A DNA stretch of 18,806 nucleotides from Dehalococcoidia bacterium (GTDB lineage Bacteria; Chloroflexota; Dehalococcoidia; JAUYDP01), in the NCBI GenBank assembly GCA_030691805.1, contig JAUYDP010000331.1, positions 1-18,806 of the forward strand, read 5' to 3'. A model generated the notes under the pieces. The model saw only the letters and a program-made list of their open reading frames with translations, ran no database searches and was not told the origin of the DNA. This document shows, piece after piece, positions 1 through 7,569 of this stretch. Position 1 is the first letter of the stretch. Every line of letters starts with the position of its first letter. The position numbers were made by a program, and so were the translations under genes.

Positions 1-1
1 C

Positions 2-475
2 GTGCCCGTGAGGCAAGGCTATTGGCTGCCGGGACCAGGTTGGGTCGTCTGGCCCTTTACTTTCGGTCCCGGGATACGCTCAACTCTAAAGAAGTTTCAG
101 CCTGATCCGATCAGCGCGGAACGATTACTTCAGGGGCGATCCGAAAACGAGGAAAGTATCCAGAGAGCTACCCCTCCACGCGATGATACGCTCACCCAGG
201 CCGTGTCCAGAATGAGTGACTGGGCCAAGGAGAAGGGTTATTCCGGCTTGGTCATGTCTGAAAAGGAATGGCAGTCTCTTGTCCTATATTACCTGACTCA
301 GCGAGAAGTTAGCAGCTTTTCTGGCGGCTACGTAACGGAGATCGTCAAGAAGGCGGGCGACCTGGCGTCGCAAGAAGAGCTTCAGGCCCTTGTGGATTTG
401 GCGAGTAATATTTGGAATAATACGCCGCAGCCGGCCCGTGGCGGCAAATCGGCCAACCAGATGACTGGGCGCTGA
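2..475 (+). CDS. Unrecognised protein, possibly 5'-truncated by the window edge
   Basis: The frame is open from the window edge to a TGA at 473-475, giving up to 157 residues from a GTG at position 2. The true start may lie upstream. No enzyme motif is visible. The N-terminal part is rich in Trp, Pro and Gly (the first 25 residues include GYWLPGPGWVVWPF). The rest looks like a helical, soluble, charged domain. Near the C-terminus, IWNNTPQPARGGKS recalls a 'LWN.TP...GG.TP' motif I associate with the tails of some SEC-C-type or uncharacterised proteins, but this is a weak resemblance. A 125-bp spacer separates it from the molybdenum enzyme gene, so it is probably not part of the catabolic unit. 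I do not assign a function. Confidence 0.5.
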   Translation: MPVRQGYWLPGPGWVVWPFTFGPGIRSTLKKFQPDPISAERLLQGRSENEESIQRATPPRDDTLTQAVSRMSDWAKEKGYSGLVMSEKEWQSLVLYYLTQREVSSFSGGYVTEIVKKAGDLASQEELQALVDLASNIWNNTPQPARGGKSANQMTGR

Positions 476-600
476 GCTTTCTGGTATTCTGAACAGCAGG
501 TTGAGGCCCCAGGCTTTCTTAGAAATTAAGTTAGGGGACGAAACACTGGAAGGCCCGGGGCTTGCTTCGATGAGGCAGTTCTGACAATGGGAGGACTTAA

Positions 601-2865
601 ATGGAGTACTCGGTAGTAGGCAAGAGCCTACCGAAAATAGACGCGCCAGCTAAAGCCAAGGGAGAGACGATCTTCACCACCGACCTCCGCCTGCCGGGAA
701 TGCTCCACGGCCGCATCTTACGCAGTCCGCTGCCGCACGCCCGCCTCCTGAACGTGGACGCGAGCCGGGCTCTCCGATTGCCGGGCGTCAAGGCTGTCGT
801 TACCGGCGCGGAGACGCCAATCACCTTCGGTTATCTGCCAAACACTGCCGACCAGTACCCACTGGCCCGTGACAAGGTCCGTTACATAGGAGACGAGGTG
901 GCGGCCGTGGCGGCTGTGGACGAGGATACCGCCGAGCATGCCCTGTCGCTTATTCAAGTTGACTACGAGGAGCTGCCCGCCGTCTTCGATCCAGTGGAGG
1001 CGCTCAGGGAAGGCGCTCCGCAGATACATGATAACGTCCCGGGGAACGTCGGCGGCGAGTTCAAGATGAACTTCGGCGACGTTGAAGCAGCCTTCGCCGC
1101 TGCCGATTTCGTCCGAGAGGACCGCTTCGTTACCGCCGCGGTCACCCATTGCCCGCTTGAGGGACACGCCGCGGTTGCCTCATGGGATGCTGGTGGCCGG
1201 CTGACCCTTTGGACCTCGACACAGAATCCTTTTCTCGTGCGGCGCAATCTCACCCGGAGCCTTGGCATCCCTGACCACAAGCTGAGGCTGGTAGTGCCGC
1301 CCGTTGGCGGCGGCTTTGGAGGCAAGATCGAGGCTTTCGCCAACGAGTACGCCTCCATCCTGCTGGCCCAAAAGGCCGGACGTCCGGTGCGCCTGGCTCT
1401 TAGCCGTGAAGAGGTCTTCTGCGCAACTCGGCGCCGGATACCCCTCATCATCGACATGAAGACCGGGGTTAAGAAGGATGGCGCCATTGTGGGCCTCGAC
1501 ACGAAAGTTGTCGCCGATGGCGGAGCTTACCTCAGCACAGGGATGCTGGTGCTCTTCCACGGTGGAGCATATTTAGTACTACCCTTCCGGATGCCAAACG
1601 TCCGCTACGAGGGCTACCGGGCCTACACCAATTTGCCTCCCTCCGGAGCTCAGCGCGGCCACGGGGTGCCGCAGATGCGTTACGCCTTTGAGTCCCAACT
1701 GGATATGCTGGCGGAAGAGCTGGGCCTGGATCCAGTAGAGGTGCGGCTCCGGAACGCGGTCCAGACTGGGGACCGCACTGTCAACGGCTGGGAAGTGAAC
1801 AGTTGTGGCCTTACAGAGTGCATCAAGGGAGTGGCCAAGCCCGCCGACCCGGAGAAGCGCCTCCATCGTAGGAAGTCTAGCCGAGGGTGGGGGATGGGTT
1901 GTGGGGGCTTCATTTCCGGACCAAAGATGGTACCGGGCTTTGTGAGCACGGCCCTAATCAAGCTGGACCAGGATGGCAATGTGGCGCTCCTGACGGGCGC
2001 GGTGGATATCGGCCAGGGTTCAAACACTATCCTGGGACAGATCGCTGCGGAGGAGCTTGGAGTAAAGCTGGATCAAGTCAACGTGATTGCTTCAGACACG
2101 GGAGTAACGCCAATCGAGCTGTGCACTGGGGCCAGCCGGGTCACCATGTGGACTGGTAACGCAGTGAAGAATGCGGCTGCCAATGCCAAAGCCCAGCTCA
2201 TGGAGGTAGTAGCCGAAAAGCTGGAATGTCGCGCTGAAGACCTTGAAGCTCGCGATGGCCGTTACTATGTCAAAGGCAGTCCAGAGAAAGGGCTCTCTTT
2301 CGCCGATGTGATGAAAGTCGCCATTCAGGCCGAGCGCATACCCCTGGTGGCCAAGGGAAGCTATTCGGCCGACCTGAAGCCTCCCAACATCCGCACCGGA
2401 GAGGGCAACCTCTCCCCAGCCTACTCCTTCTCCGCCCACGCCGCCGAGGTGGAGGTGGACCGGGAGACGGGAGAGGTGCGGGTGCTCCGCGTGGTGAGCG
2501 CTCACGATTGCGGCCGGGCGGTGAACCCCATGCTCGTAGAAGCGCAATTGGACGGCTCCGTTTCGGGCGGTCTGGGACAGGCCCTCTTGGAGGAGATGCG
2601 CTGGGATAGAGGGCAACTCCTCAACCCATCCCTCCTGGACTACCACCAGCCGACCGTGGACACCATGCCGGAGATGGACTCCGTTATCATCGAGACGGAC
2701 GATCCTGCCGGCCCCTTTGGGGCCAAAGAGGCCGGGGAAGGATCTCAGTTGTCTACGGTCCCGGCCATCGTCAACGCCATCTACGACGCCGTGGGAGTGC
2801 GCATCACTAAACTCCCAGTTAATCCGGAGACGCTACTGCGGGCGCTGGAAAAGCAGAAGGGATAG
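601..2865 (+). CDS. Molybdopterin-binding large subunit, xanthine dehydrogenase / 4-hydroxybenzoyl-CoA reductase alpha-like
   Basis: This 754-residue protein has the length and domain order of the xanthine oxidase family large subunit: an aldehyde oxidase a/b hammerhead domain (about residues 15-125) and then the molybdopterin-binding domains. Visible signatures are GGGFGGKIE at residues 236-244 (cofactor-binding loop), RGHGVPQMRYAFE at about 352-364, AVDIGQGSNT at about 467-476, and GPFGAKEAGEG at 704-714. In the last, E713 aligns with the catalytic glutamate of the family. The GPFGAKE wording resembles 4-hydroxybenzoyl-CoA reductase alpha rather than classical xanthine dehydrogenase (from memory). 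The family hydroxylates or reductively dehydroxylates aromatic and heterocyclic rings at a Mo centre in the cytoplasm, passing electrons through 2Fe-2S and FAD subunits. Neither partner gene lies next to it. The ATG at 601 has a good Shine-Dalgarno (ggagga, 6 nt away). Family assignment is very sure; the substrate is unknown. Confidence 0.93.
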   Translation: MEYSVVGKSLPKIDAPAKAKGETIFTTDLRLPGMLHGRILRSPLPHARLLNVDASRALRLPGVKAVVTGAETPITFGYLPNTADQYPLARDKVRYIGDEVAAVAAVDEDTAEHALSLIQVDYEELPAVFDPVEALREGAPQIHDNVPGNVGGEFKMNFGDVEAAFAAADFVREDRFVTAAVTHCPLEGHAAVASWDAGGRLTLWTSTQNPFLVRRNLTRSLGIPDHKLRLVVPPVGGGFGGKIEAFANEYASILLAQKAGRPVRLALSREEVFCATRRRIPLIIDMKTGVKKDGAIVGLDTKVVADGGAYLSTGMLVLFHGGAYLVLPFRMPNVRYEGYRAYTNLPPSGAQRGHGVPQMRYAFESQLDMLAEELGLDPVEVRLRNAVQTGDRTVNGWEVNSCGLTECIKGVAKPADPEKRLHRRKSSRGWGMGCGGFISGPKMVPGFVSTALIKLDQDGNVALLTGAVDIGQGSNTILGQIAAEELGVKLDQVNVIASDTGVTPIELCTGASRVTMWTGNAVKNAAANAKAQLMEVVAEKLECRAEDLEARDGRYYVKGSPEKGLSFADVMKVAIQAERIPLVAKGSYSADLKPPNIRTGEGNLSPAYSFSAHAAEVEVDRETGEVRVLRVVSAHDCGRAVNPMLVEAQLDGSVSGGLGQALLEEMRWDRGQLLNPSLLDYHQPTVDTMPEMDSVIIETDDPAGPFGAKEAGEGSQLSTVPAIVNAIYDAVGVRITKLPVNPETLLRALEKQKG

Positions 2866-3067
2866 CGGTCAGCTATCAGCATTCAGCTATCAGCCAGTAG
2901 CTACTGATGGTTGCATAAAGGGCTAAAGAGGCTGCATGGGATTGTGAGCGCATAGAGCTTACCTGTCTGCGCAGAGATCTTATAGAGGGCTTCTCAGCGC
3001 TCTCCGCGAACTCTGCGGTTAAACAAGGACCTGCTCTGCTTGAGCACCAGGAAGCAAGGATGTAGCT
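2866..3067. repeat. Spacer with short direct repeats and a palindrome
   Basis: This 202-bp spacer shows no convincing gene. The 12-mer tcagctatcagc occurs at 2869-2880 and again at 2883-2894 (14-bp period). It is followed immediately by a perfect 12-bp palindrome, cagtagctactg, at 2895-2906. Further on, about 2980-3025 reads gcgctctccgcgaactctgcgg and similar text, a wording I have seen in dispersed non-coding repeats of environmental bacterial genomes. No T-tract follows the palindrome, so a rho-independent terminator is not supported. The spacer separates the GC-rich molybdenum enzyme gene from the AT-richer OYE gene and may mark an insertion joint (inference). Confidence 0.5.
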
Positions 3068-4201
3068 ATGATGAGTACCGCGACCTCTAAATACAAAGTG
3101 TTATTCACACCCATACTCATAAATCAGCTAAAACTAGAGAATCGGTTAGTGATGTCTCCTACGCATGACGGCCTGGCTGACGAGGAGGGCTTTGTAACAT
3201 CAGAGGCGATAAATTTTTACCTGAAGCGGGCCATGGGTGGACTCAGTATGATTGTCATTGGGGCCGTTGACGTAAATCCCCGGAGGTCTCCCCATGCGAT
3301 GCTAAGTGACGACAGGTTTATTCCAGGTTGGAAAGAGCTTGTTGGCCGTATTCACTCCGAATCTGGAGCGAAAGTCTGTACTCAGCTTATCCACGCGCGG
3401 AAGATGGCGCGAAACTGGATACAAGACACTGATGACTTGCCCAGTGAAGAGATTAACAAGATTATCGCTTACTTTGAAGCGGGGGCAGTACGATCTCAAG
3501 AAGCTGGCTTTGATGCCATCGAAATACATGCTGCCCACGGATACACTCTTTCCTCCTTCCTCTCTCTCAGAAACAAGAGGGAAGATGAATATGGGGGAAG
3601 TATTGACGGCAGAATGAAAATAATCGCCGAAATTTACCAGAAAACCCGTGCTGCCGTCGGAACCAGCTATCCCGTGGGGATTAGAATTAATGGAGATGAA
3701 TTCATCGTCGGGGGAAACAGTCTGCAACAGACGCGCATAATTGCCCGGAAGCTAGCTGAAATGGGATTTGACTACATTAGCGTCTCTGCTGGCGGTAAGT
3801 ATGAGGACTCCCCGGCCTTTCACCCTAAATTCGGGTCGCCGTGGCCCTATCCTTCTAGCGGAGGGTATAGTGGCTATAGAGCCATGCCGCCAGCCCATAT
3901 GCCAGAAGCCGTAAATGTATACCTTGCTGCTGATTTGCGTAAAACCGTTCGTCAGGCAGGTTATTCTACTCCAATAATAACCGCCGGACGGATTCCGCAT
4001 CCCAGAATTGCGGAGACAATTATAAGTGGGGAGCAGGCCGACTTGATTGGCTTATCCCGTCCCCTTCTTCGCGACCCCAATTGGGTGATAAAAGCCAAGG
4101 AGGGTAGGGAGAAGGAAATCACCAGGTGTACCTATTGCAACGAGTGCATGGATAGACTGATTCAAGATGAGCCTGGCCTATGTGTTTACTTGAATGAATA
4201 G
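3068..4201 (+). CDS. Old Yellow Enzyme-family NAD(P)H:flavin oxidoreductase with C-terminal cysteine cluster
   Basis: This 377-residue protein is an FMN-binding TIM barrel of the OYE / 2,4-dienoyl-CoA reductase family. Family enzymes reduce activated C=C bonds of enones, enoyl-CoAs or ring intermediates. Visible motifs: QLIHARKMARN (about 106-116), the active-site H154-A-A-H157-G-Y, the NKREDEYGGS segment (about 169-178), PVGIRINGDEF (about 202-212), and a phosphate-binding end of the barrel at ITAGRIP and LIGLSRPLLRDP. The chain ends with C354-x2-C357-x2-C360-x11-C372, the place where 2,4-dienoyl-CoA reductase and trimethylamine dehydrogenase bind 4Fe-4S. It then stops five residues later, without the FAD/NADH domains of those longer enzymes. 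The loop between QLIH and the HAAHGY motif is shorter than in typical members. Start ATG at 3068 follows aagga; ATG 3071 is an alternative. Codon use is more AT-rich than the surrounding genes, suggesting separate acquisition. Confidence 0.92.
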   Translation: MMSTATSKYKVLFTPILINQLKLENRLVMSPTHDGLADEEGFVTSEAINFYLKRAMGGLSMIVIGAVDVNPRRSPHAMLSDDRFIPGWKELVGRIHSESGAKVCTQLIHARKMARNWIQDTDDLPSEEINKIIAYFEAGAVRSQEAGFDAIEIHAAHGYTLSSFLSLRNKREDEYGGSIDGRMKIIAEIYQKTRAAVGTSYPVGIRINGDEFIVGGNSLQQTRIIARKLAEMGFDYISVSAGGKYEDSPAFHPKFGSPWPYPSSGGYSGYRAMPPAHMPEAVNVYLAADLRKTVRQAGYSTPIITAGRIPHPRIAETIISGEQADLIGLSRPLLRDPNWVIKAKEGREKEITRCTYCNECMDRLIQDEPGLCVYLNE

Positions 4202-4291
4202 GGTCAACCGGTTCGGCTGAAAAACCGTCCCGGCGTTCCGTTCGCCACGCTGAGGGTCTATGTTTAACGCGGTTTATAAAAGGAGAGAGCG

Positions 4292-5263
4292 ATGCAGGTT
4301 ATTGACGCGCATCACCATTGGATGCCGCGAGAACACGTGGAGAAAATGGATCGCTACCTGGGGCCAGGGGAAGCGGTGACCCTGGACTCCGGTATGGTCC
4401 GGGTGTTTCGGGAAGGCACTGAGCTTTTCACCATTGACGTTTCTAGATACACCTCCCCTGAAAAGCAGGTGAAAGAGATGGACGCCGCCGGTGTGGATAT
4501 GGCGGTCCTCTCCACCGGGCTATGGCAATGGTGGAACAACATGGAGCTGGCCCCTGCCATCAACAACGGCTTGGCGGAAGTCCAGAGAAGGTACCCTGAC
4601 CGGCTAATCGGGCTGGCCCATGTGCCGCCGCTGGACCCGGCGGCCCCGGCCGAGCTGGAACGGGCGGTCCGGGTGCTCGGCTTGCGGGGCCTCTGCCTGA
4701 CTACCCATTGCCAGGGCAAATACCTGGACGATCCTGCCTACCTCCCCATCTACCTGAAGGCGGCCGGACTTGGAGTCCCCATCTTCGTTCATGCCAGCCC
4801 GACCCCTGTAGAGTACGAGAGCATCAGAGTCTACGACGCCGCCCGAGTCCTGGGCCGGGTCTTCGACCTGTCTATCGTCTCGACGCGGCTTGCCTATAGC
4901 GATATCCTGGACCGTGTGCCCGGCGTCACCTTCATCATCGGCCATTTGGGAGGGTCTTTTTTCCTTGTTAAGGATCGCGTAACTGGCCGGGCCGGCTTCT
5001 TCCAGACGCCCGCGGCCGATTTCGAGTCCAGGCTGAGGCGAATGTACTTCGATTCCGCTCCTGCGTTGTGGACTTCCGACCAGGTTTCCTGTGCCATGAA
5101 GACGCTGGGCAGCAGCCAGGTCCTTTTTGGCAGCGACTATCCGGTGTTACCCCACTGGATGAAGGCGGCCAAGACGTCCATGGACGGCGTACAGATGGGG
5201 GACGATGAGCGGCGGGCGGTTAATGGTGGGAACGCGGCGAGGTTATTGGGCATTGAAGGGTAA
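4292..5263 (+). CDS. Amidohydrolase-2 family metal-dependent hydrolase/decarboxylase (copy A)
   Basis: This 323-residue TIM-barrel protein belongs to the amidohydrolase-related group that includes ACMSD, gamma-resorcylate decarboxylase and similar aromatic acid decarboxylases, as well as lactone or ring hydrolases. Metal ligands are visible in the usual order: H7 and H9 in DAHHHW (HxH), H167 in IFVHASP, H218 in IIGHLGG and D282 in GSDYP. The start is an ATG preceded by aaggagag, 5 nt away. It lies 90 bp after the OYE gene and may be cotranscribed with it. It is the same length as the gene at 13213-14184, aligns with it without gaps, and shares a nearly identical 167-bp tract. No signal peptide is seen, so it is cytoplasmic. 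The enzyme class is sure; the substrate (probably an aromatic or cyclic carboxylate given the neighbours) is inference. Confidence 0.93.
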   Translation: MQVIDAHHHWMPREHVEKMDRYLGPGEAVTLDSGMVRVFREGTELFTIDVSRYTSPEKQVKEMDAAGVDMAVLSTGLWQWWNNMELAPAINNGLAEVQRRYPDRLIGLAHVPPLDPAAPAELERAVRVLGLRGLCLTTHCQGKYLDDPAYLPIYLKAAGLGVPIFVHASPTPVEYESIRVYDAARVLGRVFDLSIVSTRLAYSDILDRVPGVTFIIGHLGGSFFLVKDRVTGRAGFFQTPAADFESRLRRMYFDSAPALWTSDQVSCAMKTLGSSQVLFGSDYPVLPHWMKAAKTSMDGVQMGDDERRAVNGGNAARLLGIEG

Positions 5264-5529
5264 GACCTTGCAGGCACGCATAGCAGCGCTCTCTTGGAAG
5301 AAGATCTGTCGCCTGAGGCCGCTGCCTTGACAACTCCCCGTCCATTGTGCTATACAGTTTGCACCATACTTCTTCGACCCCGTCGGCAAGATTATCTTCG
5401 CCGCCGCAAGCAGCTTGCGCCTATCCGGCGCACACGACCAAGGCCAGGGCCGGCTCCTCGGAGAGGGGCGCATTTCAAGAAAATGGTGATCCTGCGGCTT
5501 GGATAGCAGGACTTTGTAGGAGGTGAAGC
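5264..5529 (+). promoter_or_regulatory. Upstream region of the ABC importer operon with a sigma70-like promoter
   Basis: This 266-bp spacer contains a perfect -35 hexamer TTGACA at 5327-5332, an 18-nt gap, and TATACA at 5351-5356 (4 of 6 matches to the -10 consensus). Transcription would start near 5363, leaving a leader of about 165 nt before the lipoprotein ATG. I looked for a riboswitch, including the THI box because the binding protein is NMT1/THI5-like, and saw none. The leader ends with an excellent Shine-Dalgarno, aggaggtg at 5518-5525, 4 nt before the ATG. Promoter strength and regulator are unknown. Confidence 0.42.
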
Positions 5530-6702
5530 ATGGAGGTCTCGTCGGGCTTTCGCAGGTTTCTAGGAAGAGCGTCAGGGGAGTGCAAAGGTGCGCCGCGGGC
5601 GGCCCCCCAGGGCCCCAGGTTTTGCATCTGGGCCTTGCTCATGGCCGTCGGGCTAGCCGCGGCGGCCTGCGCCCCAGCGGCGACCCCTACCCCCACACCC
5701 ACCAAGCCCCCACCTGCAGCCACTACCACCACCGCCCCTAAGCCGGCGGCTGCGCAGCCCACACCTACGGCAGCCCCTAAACCAGCGGCGACCCAGGCTC
5801 CAACCACCGTGAAGGTGGGGGTCCCCAACGACGGCGTCTTCGGCCTCATCGGGAGCTACATCCTGGAGAAGGGGATTGACCGAAAGTACGGGATAATCAT
5901 GGAACCCGTCTGGGCCCCGGTCGCCGAAGTGCAGCGCCTGCTGGGTCTGGGAGAGCTCAAGGTGGGCCTGAGCACCAAGGATGGGGCCATGAACCTCAAT
6001 ATCCAGAAGGTGCCTCTCAGGCTGGTGCTCCCTGCCCTGGCCGCCCACCAGTTCCTGGTGGTGGCCAAGGACTCCCCCTACCAGAAGGCGGAGGACTTGA
6101 AGGGCAAGAAGATCGCCACTACGGGCGAGACCACCGGCATGTACATGATGTTTGATTACATTATGCGGGTGAAGGGCCTGGATGCAGAGAAGGACTTCCA
6201 ACTCATAAAGCAGGGGTCGCCGGCGCCCATTATCGCCCTGCTGGACCGGGGGGAAATACAGGGCGCTCTCCTCTGGGAAGGGCATGTGTCCCGCCTGCTG
6301 GCCACGGGCAAGTATCGTGTACTCATGGGCTTCACCGAGGAGCTGGGCAAGCTCTTCCCCGGGTACGTGGAGCTCATGGCTTACCTTTCGGCCCACGAGG
6401 ACTGGTTGAAGGCCAATCCCGAGGCGGCCGTCAGACTCAAAGAGGCTTGGCTGGAGGGGGCCAGAGGGGCCAGGGAGGACCAGGAGTTCTTCCGGAGCAA
6501 GGCCAAGCAGTTCTTCGGCCTGGAAGCGCCGGCTGAGGTGGACTTGGCCTGGGAGCGGACGCGCCAGTTCATTGGCCCCGTGGCAAAATGGCCGGATTCA
6601 GCCTTGATCAAGGCACAGAAGGACCGGATGCGGGACGCGGTGCGGTTAGGAAGCTTCCCATCGGAGGCCGGCCCGTTCGTGGACGTCATTTTCTGGGAAT
6701 AG
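5530..6702 (+). CDS. ABC transporter substrate-binding lipoprotein, NMT1/SsuA-like
   Basis: This 390-residue protein is the periplasmic or cell-surface binding component of a NitT/TauT-type importer. A hydrophobic stretch at about 32-46 ends in a lipobox-like AAA-C with the lipid-bearing cysteine at residue 47. After it comes a low-complexity linker rich in Pro, Thr and Ala (about 48-95), then the binding domain starting at VKVGVPNDGVFG. Domain features include VVAKDSPYQKAEDLKGKKIATTG (about 176-198), typical of SsuA/THI5-like proteins that bind sulfonates, nitrate, pyrimidines or aromatic acids. The n-region before the hydrophobic core is unusually long (about 31 residues). However, the ATG at 5530 has a near-perfect ribosome site, and the only later ATG (codon 38) falls within the hydrophobic stretch. 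It is the first gene of the importer operon. Ligand unknown. Confidence 0.92.
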   Translation: MEVSSGFRRFLGRASGECKGAPRAAPQGPRFCIWALLMAVGLAAAACAPAATPTPTPTKPPPAATTTTAPKPAAAQPTPTAAPKPAATQAPTTVKVGVPNDGVFGLIGSYILEKGIDRKYGIIMEPVWAPVAEVQRLLGLGELKVGLSTKDGAMNLNIQKVPLRLVLPALAAHQFLVVAKDSPYQKAEDLKGKKIATTGETTGMYMMFDYIMRVKGLDAEKDFQLIKQGSPAPIIALLDRGEIQGALLWEGHVSRLLATGKYRVLMGFTEELGKLFPGYVELMAYLSAHEDWLKANPEAAVRLKEAWLEGARGAREDQEFFRSKAKQFFGLEAPAEVDLAWERTRQFIGPVAKWPDSALIKAQKDRMRDAVRLGSFPSEAGPFVDVIFWE

Positions 6703-6710
6703 GTCATCTA

Positions 6711-7568
6711 TTGCCAGCGACACCTCCTGATCGTGCACTGGGAGAGTTGGAGCTAGCTGAGGCCGCGCCTGTCCCGGCCCAAAGAAAGGGATCCCTTGGG
6801 GAGGCCCTGGAGAGGTTGCTGCTTGGGGCGGCCTCTGTGGCCGCTTTGGTGCTGGTATGGTGGCTCCTGCACCTCATCTTTGGGACCATGCTGATGCCGG
6901 ATCCCGTGGCCACCATCCGGGAGGTCCTGGCCATCCTTCTGAGTGGGACCTTCCTCGTGGAAATGGCCGCTTCGCTGAGGCGAGTCCTGGTGGGATTCGT
7001 CCTGGCCATGGTTGTCAGTATTCCCCTGGGGATTGCGATGGGCACTCTGCGCCGAGCGGAAGGCTTCTTTCAGGTCCCTATGATCCTGGGACTGACTGTC
7101 CCGGGCCTCATATGGGCACTCCTGGCGATAATGTTCTTCGGCCTATCGGAGGTGAGTGCTTACTTCGCCGTGGCCATAACCATTATGCCCATGCTGGCCA
7201 TCAACATCTGGCAGGGAGCCAAGTCCTTGGACAAAGACCTGATGGACATGAGCAACGCCTTCCAGACCGGGATCCCTTCCAAGGTCATGGACGTCATCCT
7301 ACCCCAACTCCTCTCCCACATCCTGGCGGCCACCCGCTACGGGCTGGGGCTGGCCTGGAAGGTCGTGGTGGTCGTTGAGATCTTCGGGTTCAGCAGCGGC
7401 ATCGGCTACCAGATTATGAGGGCCTTCAACCTCTTCTCCATGAAATCGGTCTTGGCGTGGGCCATTACCTTTCTAGTGGTGATGATCTTCATAGAGTTTG
7501 GCGTTATCGGCTTCCTGGAGGCCCGGGCCACGGCCTGGAGGCCCAAGGCCGAGGTGTGGAGGAGGTAG
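6711..7568 (+). CDS. ABC transporter permease, NitT/TauT (SsuC-like) family
   Basis: This integral membrane permease of about 285 residues forms the channel of the importer. Six hydrophobic segments are visible from the TTG start, at about 37-57, 91-110, 124-144, 149-166, 210-225 and 247-264. The cytoplasmic EAA loop that docks the ATPase is at about 178-200 (DMSNAFQTGIPSKVMDVILP, keeping the conserved G and the I-LP end). The frame is open from an ATG at 6588, but that would overlap the binding-protein gene by 115 bp, and no other in-frame ATG occurs until within the protein core. I prefer TTG at 6711, 8 nt after the upstream stop, with aggt at 6701-6704 as a weak ribosome site. TTG 6747 is an alternative. 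The stop is 1 nt before the ATPase ATG, indicating an operon. Confidence 0.88.
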   Translation: MPATPPDRALGELELAEAAPVPAQRKGSLGEALERLLLGAASVAALVLVWWLLHLIFGTMLMPDPVATIREVLAILLSGTFLVEMAASLRRVLVGFVLAMVVSIPLGIAMGTLRRAEGFFQVPMILGLTVPGLIWALLAIMFFGLSEVSAYFAVAITIMPMLAINIWQGAKSLDKDLMDMSNAFQTGIPSKVMDVILPQLLSHILAATRYGLGLAWKVVVVVEIFGFSSGIGYQIMRAFNLFSMKSVLAWAITFLVVMIFIEFGVIGFLEARATAWRPKAEVWRR

Positions 7569-7569
7569 G

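Noticed and set aside
2883..2906. Repeat/palindrome as a terminator for the molybdenum enzyme gene
   Set aside because: The 12-bp palindrome has no loop space and no T-tract follows.
5363..5529. Possible riboswitch (thiamine type) in the leader of the importer operon
   Set aside because: It was considered because the binding protein is NMT1/THI5-like, but no THI-box sequence or comparable conserved core is visible.
5653..6396. 247-codon open frame on the - strand inside the binding-protein gene
   Set aside because: This is a shadow of the GC-rich, Pro/Ala-rich lipoprotein gene. Its translation is low-complexity Gly/Arg, and the + strand gene has clear family motifs.
6588..6710. ATG 6588 as the permease start
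   Set aside because: It would overlap the binding-protein gene by 115 bp, and the extra residues are not permease-like. TTG 6711 fits the operon spacing better.
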